Shown here: piece after piece, positions 8,114-11,965 of the stretch
How positions within the stretch are numbered: position 1 is the first letter of the stretch
Layout: each line of letters begins with the position of its first letter
NCBI GenBank assembly: GCA_964614215.1
Contig: CAZTKP010000079.1
Coordinates: forward strand, 1-11,965
Length of the DNA stretch: 11,965 nucleotides
Direction of reading: 5' to 3'
Origin: CAZTKP01 sp964614215
GTDB lineage: Bacteria > UBP6 > UBA1177
Translations under genes and position numbers: made by a program
Notes under the pieces: generated by a model
Databases searched by the model: none
Told to the model about the DNA's origin: nothing
What the model saw: the letters and a program-made list of their open reading frames with translations, nothing else

Positions 8114-8131
8114 CACAAGATGTGTTTAAAG

Positions 8132-9616
8132 TCAAAGTTCACGGGGTGATAATCGGGATGTTTCAAGAGTGAATTCAAAGGAATCTGTCCATTTGCCCTC
8201 GATGTTTTTTCTAAACCACTTTTTTCTTTTGAGAGACTTGAAAAAATATTCTGAGTTCTCTTTGTAATTATCGCTTTCATGATCTTCCATCGAGTAGTTT
8301 AAAAACCGCGCGATTTTTAAAAGAGTTGCGACGTTCTTTCTTGTCTCATTGCTAAAGGGATAAAGTGCTGAACCTCGCAGGAGTCTGTTTTTCTTAGGAA
8401 TTCCATGCTTTTCAAAAATGGGAACATCGGGAACAAGATAGAGAGGACTGAGTCCGCATTTTATGCCAAGATCATGAAGCTCGACCATAGTTGAGAGAAT
8501 GTCAGGAAGTTCAGTTCCGGGAAGTCCGGGAATTAAAAATACTTCAACTTCCGCTTTGTCTCCAACAGCATTTGATATCGAGACAATTTCATCAACTCCG
8601 TGCGGTCTGTTCATTTTCTTTCCGGCGGATGTTGATTTGCAGACTAGCGAAAGATCGAACTTGATAAAACCTGCTTCCACAAGTCGCGTTGCGATCTCAA
8701 CGATATTTCCTGCGGTCATTCCGTTCATTGCAACGTAGCTAAGTCCTTTATTGTGAAATTTTTCAAGGATGGGAAGAACATTCTCTGTATGTTCAGGATC
8801 TGAAAAAAGATCGTCATCTTCAATATCAACGATCTCAACACCGGCTTTATGAAGAAAAGAAAGTTCAGTTTTAATGGATTCGATGCTGCGCAGCTGATGG
8901 TCGTTGTGTCTGTGGATGGAACAGAATGCACATCGGTTTGTGCAGCCTGTTGAAAAGATCATCTTTGCTATCTTTTTTCCTCTGAAAGTTCTGAAATTCT
9001 CTCTCTTAGGAATTATCTCAAGGTCAAGGTTTCTGCAGTAACTGTTTAAGATCACTTCATCTTTTGTCATGCAGATAAGGCCGGGAACTTCATTTAACTT
9101 TATTTTTCCTGAAAGAGCGTCAAGAAGTGCGGGCATGGACTCAGTTCCGCTTCCTGCGATAAGATAATCCGCGGCAGTATTTTTCAGGAGAAGTTCTCCC
9201 TGAGCAGTCACAGCAGTTCCGCCGATGACAACGGGAGTTTTAAATTCAGCTTTTATTCTTTTCACCAGTCTTTCCACATCAGGATGATAGGCTGAAAAAA
9301 GAGAGCTTACACCGATAATGTCGTAACTGTCTTGTGCGATAATTTTTAAGATCCTGTCAAAACTCAGACCAAATCTTTTATAGTGACTGTGGAGAGAAAA
9401 AAGTGAGAGGTCTTTTTCGTAGAATTCATTAAGATATTCAAGCTCTTGTGGGATCTTCTGGTCCTTTGACTTTCTCGAGTCTGTTGCGTCAAGGATTGTG
9501 ACTTTATGTCCCGCTTTTTTTAATGCTTCACAGATGTAATAAAGTCCTAAAGGTTCAGTCCTGTGGGGACTGTGGTAAAAATCAAAAATGGGGGGTGAGA
9601 TCAGGAGGACGTTCAA
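8132..9616 (-). CDS. Radical SAM protein with N-terminal B12-binding-type domain, TTG start
   Basis: This 494-residue protein begins MNVLLISPP, the classic first strand of B12-binding-type (Rossmann-like) domains fused to radical SAM enzymes. That domain covers about 1-170 (DIIGVSSLFSAYHPDVERLV at 99-118, VVIGGTAVTAQ at 129-139). The radical SAM core starts with STGCTNRCAFC, giving the CxxxCxxC cluster ligands C225, C229 and C232. FLIPGLPGTE (360-369) is a typical late core strand. The reaction is unknown; such proteins include methyltransferases and ring-forming or tailoring enzymes. The start codon is TTG at 9616, four bases overlapping the rpiB stop (TTGA). The N-terminal fit supports it, and the next in-frame Met (residue 161) would destroy the domain. 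The gene appears to be translationally coupled to rpiB. Whether it actually binds cobalamin is not shown, because no DxHxxG motif is evident. Confidence 0.85.
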   Translation of the reverse strand: MNVLLISPPIFDFYHSPHRTEPLGLYYICEALKKAGHKVTILDATDSRKSKDQKIPQELEYLNEFYEKDLSLFSLHSHYKRFGLSFDRILKIIAQDSYDIIGVSSLFSAYHPDVERLVKRIKAEFKTPVVIGGTAVTAQGELLLKNTAADYLIAGSGTESMPALLDALSGKIKLNEVPGLICMTKDEVILNSYCRNLDLEIIPKRENFRTFRGKKIAKMIFSTGCTNRCAFCSIHRHNDHQLRSIESIKTELSFLHKAGVEIVDIEDDDLFSDPEHTENVLPILEKFHNKGLSYVAMNGMTAGNIVEIATRLVEAGFIKFDLSLVCKSTSAGKKMNRPHGVDEIVSISNAVGDKAEVEVFLIPGLPGTELPDILSTMVELHDLGIKCGLSPLYLVPDVPIFEKHGIPKKNRLLRGSALYPFSNETRKNVATLLKIARFLNYSMEDHESDNYKENSEYFFKSLKRKKWFRKNIEGKWTDSFEFTLETSRLSPREL

Positions 9617-10047
9617 CTCAGCTCGTCAATTCTGTTAACTCTTGCTTCGTGTCTTCCGCCTTCAAAGGGAGTTGAAAGGAAGATGTCTAAATACTCTTTT
9701 GCTTCTTCAAAAGTTGTGAATCTTCCACCCAGAGCGAGGATGTTGGCGTTGTTGTGCTGTCTTGCAAGCTGTGCGTATTCTTTCCTTGTGACAAGTGCTG
9801 CACGGATGCCCTTAAATCTGTTTGCAGCGATTGAGATCCCGATTCCGCTTCCGCAGACGATAACTCCAAGATCCGCTCTCTTTTCAAGGATATCTTTTGC
9901 AACAGCCGCTCCGAAATCAGGATAATTCACTGAATCAGGAGCATTTGTTCCGTTATCAATTATCTCGTAACCCTTTTCCTTAAGATACGCTGCCAGCTGG
10001 TCCTTAAGTTCGTAACCGCCGTGATCGGCTCCAAGTGAAATTATCAT
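9613..10047 (-). CDS. rpiB: Ribose 5-phosphate isomerase B
   Basis: This 144-residue RpiB/LacAB-family isomerase interconverts ribose 5-phosphate and ribulose 5-phosphate in the pentose phosphate pathway. Key features are GADHGGYELK (6-15), with the substrate-binding Asp-His pair, and VCGSGIGISIAANRFKGIRA (64-83), which carries the catalytic Cys and the anion-binding loop. The conserved HNNANILALGGR follows. The length is normal for the family. The ATG at 10047 is chosen because it gives the family N-terminus (MIISLGADHGG) and has AAGGAG upstream. A 20-residue upstream extension to 10107 is open but would run through the promoter. The gene leads a two-gene unit with the radical SAM gene. Confidence 0.96.
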   Translation of the reverse strand: MIISLGADHGGYELKDQLAAYLKEKGYEIIDNGTNAPDSVNYPDFGAAVAKDILEKRADLGVIVCGSGIGISIAANRFKGIRAALVTRKEYAQLARQHNNANILALGGRFTTFEEAKEYLDIFLSTPFEGGRHEARVNRIDELS

Positions 10048-10078
10048 CCTTTTCTCCTTAAAAGATCGTTGTTGAGTC

Positions 10079-10107
10079 AATATAAGTATTTTTTGATGTA
10101 TTTGCAA
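10079..10107 (-). promoter_or_regulatory. Candidate sigma-70-type promoter of rpiB
   Basis: On the minus strand TTGCAA (10102-10107, 4 of 6 consensus) is followed after exactly 17 bases by TATATT (10079-10084, 5 of 6). This puts transcription start near 10072 and leaves a leader of about 25 bases with its Shine-Dalgarno site before the rpiB ATG. The -35 box lies inside the left copy of the 22-bp direct repeat. Confidence 0.6.
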
Positions 10108-10115
10108 ATTGAAAA
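10094..10115. repeat. 22-bp direct repeat, left copy
   Basis: These 22 bases are identical to 11659-11680, in the same orientation, 1565 bp apart. The flanking bases differ on both sides. The repeat contains the perfect 10-bp palindrome ATTTGCAAAT. It lies in the rpiB-abiEi intergenic region and supplies the rpiB -35 box. The two copies bracket the toxin-antitoxin module. Confidence 0.9.
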
Positions 10116-10145
10116 GAGTTTGAGTTGGTGTTCAGGAAAGAATTT

Positions 10146-10191
10146 TGTGCAGAAGTTGACAAAATTATGAAAAAATGTCAAAATATGCACA
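10146..10191. promoter_or_regulatory. 46-bp interrupted inverted repeat, probable AbiEi operator
   Basis: The left arm reads TGTGCA-gaag-TTGACA (10146-10161) and the right arm TGTCAA-aata-TGCACA (10176-10191), around a 14-base centre. The two six-base blocks of each arm match perfectly in inverted orientation with equal spacing. Known AbiEi antitoxins repress their own promoter by binding inverted repeats, so this is the likely autoregulatory operator. The inner block of the left arm is also a perfect -35 box. Confidence 0.75.
10156..10184 (+). promoter_or_regulatory. Candidate promoter of the abiE operon
   Basis: A consensus TTGACA (10156-10161) is followed after 17 bases by a weak -10 box, CAAAAT (10179-10184, 4 of 6). 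Both boxes fall within the inverted repeat, as expected of a repressor-controlled promoter. Predicted transcription start is near 10191, downstream of the first in-frame ATG at 10175, which favours the later start at 10214. Confidence 0.5.
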
Positions 10192-10213
10192 GATTGTTGT
10201 TGTGAGAAGAGCA

Positions 10214-10789
10214 ATGAGCAGGAAAAAATTTCAAGTTGTGTTCACATTAAAGCAAGCACTGGAAATGGGTTTTTCCAGAAGAGTTATTGATGCCGGTGTT
10301 TCAAATGGAGAGCTGATAAAGATCGGCCAGGGAATTTATTTTAATGTCAGTTCCGGAGCATCATTGCAGGATATTGATTATATTGCAGCTTATACAAAGT
10401 TTGGCAAAGATTCCTATATCGGAGGTCTTTCTTCTCTTTTTTATTACGGACTTATAGATGCTTCTTCACAACAAGTCTGGGTTGTTGTTCCCAGTGATAA
10501 AAGAACGATTGATCCAAAATACAGACTGATAAGAACGGGGAAGATTTATAACCATGGAATAATAAAAAAGAAATGGTTTAAAATAGCTTCTGTGGAAAGA
10601 GCCGTTGTCGATGCTTTCAGATTTTCATCAAAGATCGGTTTAAGAACAGCTTATAAAGCTGCAGTTAGAGCTGTTTCTGAAGAAAAGACTAGTGTTTCAG
10701 ATATTATTTATCTGGCTGAGAAATTGGAATATGGGGACATGATTAAAAAATATGTCGATACAATTGTTGGAATGCTGGAGGCCGGATGA
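10214..10789 (+). CDS. abiEi: AbiEi-family antitoxin / autorepressor
   Basis: This 191-residue protein has the AbiEi layout. An N-terminal winged helix-turn-helix (about 1-46) ends in the typical LIKIGQGIYF, where the family has an R/GxGxY turn. A C-terminal domain follows, with SYIGGLSSLFYYGL and IASVERAVVDAF matching the family's conserved stretches. In type IV toxin-antitoxin systems AbiEi represses the operon and counters the toxin without binding it. An in-frame ATG at 10175 would add 13 residues, but it lies in the predicted operator and lacks a ribosome-binding site. The ATG at 10214 follows GAGAAGAG and fits the promoter, so I prefer it. The stop overlaps the toxin start (ATGA). Confidence 0.82.
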   Translation: MSRKKFQVVFTLKQALEMGFSRRVIDAGVSNGELIKIGQGIYFNVSSGASLQDIDYIAAYTKFGKDSYIGGLSSLFYYGLIDASSQQVWVVVPSDKRTIDPKYRLIRTGKIYNHGIIKKKWFKIASVERAVVDAFRFSSKIGLRTAYKAAVRAVSEEKTSVSDIIYLAEKLEYGDMIKKYVDTIVGMLEAG

Positions 10790-11622
10790 AAAAGAGAGCT
10801 GCAAATATAAGATCGGAACTTTTAAAATTGTCAGTTAGGAAAAAAGTTCCATTTCAGAATATTGTGACAATGTTCCTGCTTGAAAGGATGGTTGCAAGAA
10901 TAACGGTTTCAAAAGATCTTTTCAACACTCTTGTTTTTAAAGGAGGATATGTCGCTTTAAGGGTTTTCAATTCTGAAAGATATACTGTTGATCTTGATGC
11001 AATTATAAAAAATTTTGATACAGGGAAGATCATAGAAAAAGCTTTAAAAGCTGTAGAAAAAGATCTGAAAGACGGTGTCTGGTTTAAATATGAGAGAAAA
11101 ACTGATCTTTTAACAACTGGAGAATATGGCGGCACGAGACTTGTTTTTCGATGTGGAATAGGTGTAATGCCTGAGAAATATTATAAATCTCAAGTGCTTC
11201 ATCTGGATATTGCAACTGGAGATAATGTTTATCCTTCTCCTCAACTTGTATCTATGGCAGATATTTTAGGAGAAGGTGAAATATCATGGCAAGTCTATAC
11301 AGTTGAATCTTCTGTTTCTGAAAAACTTCACACACTTTTGACCAGAGGTTCCGCGAACTCAAGATCTAAGGATGTGTATGACCTGAATACTTTTCTGCCG
11401 CAATGTGATATAGGAATTTTGAAAGAAGCTTTAATAATGACATTCAAGGCTAGAAATGACAAACTTCCGGCATCATTTTTAAAAGAGGTTTCAGGAATTG
11501 ACACACTGCTTCTTGAAAGAGGCTGGAAAAGTGCAATAGCCGGGCTGAAAAACAGCGTTTCTATTGAAGAAGCATTTGAAACAATTAGGAAATATTGTCA
11601 ATTGCTTGATGATTTGGATTAG
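10786..11622 (+). CDS. abiEii: AbiEii/AbiGii-family nucleotidyltransferase toxin
   Basis: This 278-residue nucleotidyltransferase-fold toxin is the partner of AbiEi in abortive-infection type IV systems. Motifs seen are FKGG (51-54), the metal-binding RYTVDLDA (65-72, two Asp), HLDIATGD (139-146), EKLHTLLTRG (179-188) and RSKDVYDL (193-200). These match the family's GG, DxD, central Asp and KD motifs, so the active site appears intact. Relatives transfer nucleotides, in some cases to tRNA, and arrest growth; this target is unknown. GGAGG at 10777-10781 and the 4-base overlap with abiEi show translational coupling. The two genes look more AT-rich than the genes to their left, which suggests transfer. 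Length is near normal for the family. Confidence 0.9.
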   Translation: MKKRAANIRSELLKLSVRKKVPFQNIVTMFLLERMVARITVSKDLFNTLVFKGGYVALRVFNSERYTVDLDAIIKNFDTGKIIEKALKAVEKDLKDGVWFKYERKTDLLTTGEYGGTRLVFRCGIGVMPEKYYKSQVLHLDIATGDNVYPSPQLVSMADILGEGEISWQVYTVESSVSEKLHTLLTRGSANSRSKDVYDLNTFLPQCDIGILKEALIMTFKARNDKLPASFLKEVSGIDTLLLERGWKSAIAGLKNSVSIEEAFETIRKYCQLLDDLD

Positions 11623-11658
11623 TGGGCAGCTCTGAAAAATTCATGAATTCTCAGAATA

Positions 11659-11680
11659 TGATGTATTTGCAAATTGAAAA
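11659..11680. repeat. 22-bp direct repeat, right copy
   Basis: This is an identical copy of 10094-10115, again containing ATTTGCAAAT, located 36 bp after the abiEii stop. The recognisable ORF6N homology begins at about its right edge (near 11671-11681), so the repeat coincides with a junction. Confidence 0.9.
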
Positions 11681-11873
11681 AGTAAATGGGGATAGATTTC
11701 TGAAGGACTTTCACTTTGTTCTATCAAATCAGGAGGTTGCAATCTTGAGGTCACAATTTGTGACTTCAAGTTGGGGTGGAAGATGTGGATATACTCAAGA
11801 AAGTTTACTCTCTTTCAAATGGTTAGAGATTTTTACAGATGAAATAAAAAGAAAAATCCCCCTAAAATTATAG
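11661..11873 (+). pseudogene. Remnant of an ORF6N-domain protein gene
   Basis: The frame encodes about 70 residues. Its middle, DRFLKDFHFVLSNQE followed by LRSQFVTSSWGGR, strongly resembles the core of ORF6N domains (family pattern RFPxDFxFxLTxxE...LRSQxVTSxxGGRR). ORF6N is a DNA-binding domain common in prophages and mobile elements. The usual N-terminal part (VMLDxDLAxLYG type) is absent. Beyond GGR the expected PYAFTEQGVAML stretch has degraded to an unrelated tail ending at the TAG near 11873. The frame is open back to a GTG at 11622 that touches the abiEii stop, but those residues look unrelated. I regard it as a truncated fragment; a short expressed protein cannot be excluded. Confidence 0.6.
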
Positions 11874-11899
11874 TATAAATTATCTTTCATAGATGAATC

Positions 11900-11927
11900 T
11901 TGATTATTGGTCTTCTTTTGATAGTAT
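11900..11927 (+). promoter_or_regulatory. Possible promoter before the gene at the right edge
   Basis: TTGATT (11900-11905) and TAGTAT (11922-11927) lie 16 bases apart, with each matching consensus in 4 or 5 of 6 positions. Transcription would start near 11934, about 20 bases before the ATG at 11955. AT-rich sequence gives such matches easily, so this is weak. Confidence 0.3.
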
Positions 11928-11954
11928 ATCCCGAAAATGATTGTGAGGTGCCAG

Positions 11955-11965
11955 ATGAAAATCCG
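11955..11965 (+). CDS. Start of a probable gene running off the right edge
   Basis: GAGGTG at 11945-11950 is followed by an ATG at 11955 that opens MKI before the window ends. The spacing and ribosome-binding site look genuine, but three codons allow no identification. An in-frame ATG at 11937 is an alternative start. Confidence 0.4.

Noticed and set aside
7975..8280. Minus-strand open frame that spans the run of N
   Set aside because: It is continuous only because N codons are not read as stops. The part right of the gap is a shadow of the radical SAM gene in another frame, and the part left of it is the untranslated leader of the channel gene.
10048..10107. 20-residue N-terminal extension of rpiB
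   Set aside because: It would cover the predicted promoter and part of the direct repeat, has no family resemblance, and the ATG at 10047 has a good ribosome-binding site and gives the standard RpiB N-terminus.
10094..11680. The direct repeats as ends of an insertion sequence
   Set aside because: There is no transposase between them and no terminal inverted repeats at the inner edges. The ATTTGCAAAT palindrome is internal to each copy.
1..11965. CRISPR arrays, tRNA or rRNA genes, and a B12 riboswitch
   Set aside because: No regularly spaced repeat series was seen and I recognised no tRNA or rRNA sequence. The only place a riboswitch for the operon would be expected is mostly within the N gap.

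Overview
The window looks like a scaffold piece from an anaerobic, diderm (Gram-negative-type) bacterium of moderate to low GC content. Two proteins carry signal peptides without a lipobox. A proton-channel protein of the MotA/TolQ/ExbB type is present, and several genes belong to oxygen-independent or corrinoid-linked families. The lineage cannot be fixed from the sequence. A 100-base run of N (8014-8113) marks an assembly join, so adjacency across it is not proven.

Left end (1-1230, + strand): the 3' part of a nitronate monooxygenase / FabK-type flavin oxidoreductase gene, with an unusual coiled-coil tail. It converges on the next operon with a 4-base stop-to-stop overlap.

Main operon (7974 down to 1227, - strand): four tightly packed genes. 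They encode a MotA/TolQ/ExbB-type proton channel, a DUF2149 membrane protein, a secreted fusion of a BtuF-like corrinoid-binding domain with a CbiZ adenosylcobinamide amidohydrolase domain, and a CobN-family metallochelatase large subunit with a signal peptide and a C-terminal membrane anchor. The chelatase, proton channel and DUF2149 set recalls the haem-utilisation hmu operons of Bacteroidetes, but the BtuF-CbiZ fusion points to corrinoids. I infer a periplasmic, possibly proton-motive-force-coupled machine that captures a corrinoid, trims its nucleotide loop and inserts, removes or exchanges its metal. The start of the operon may lie in the gap.

Second minus-strand unit (10047 down to 8132): rpiB, translationally coupled through a TTGA overlap to a radical SAM protein with an N-terminal B12-binding-type domain that starts with TTG. 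A good promoter precedes rpiB.

Right end (10094-11965, + strand): an AbiEi/AbiEii type IV toxin-antitoxin pair. It has a striking 46-bp interrupted inverted repeat over its promoter, which is probably the AbiEi operator. The module lies between two perfect 22-bp direct repeats, and the right copy abuts a remnant of an ORF6N-domain gene. This looks like an acquired defence module at a recombination site next to rpiB. The window ends at the first codons of a probable further gene.
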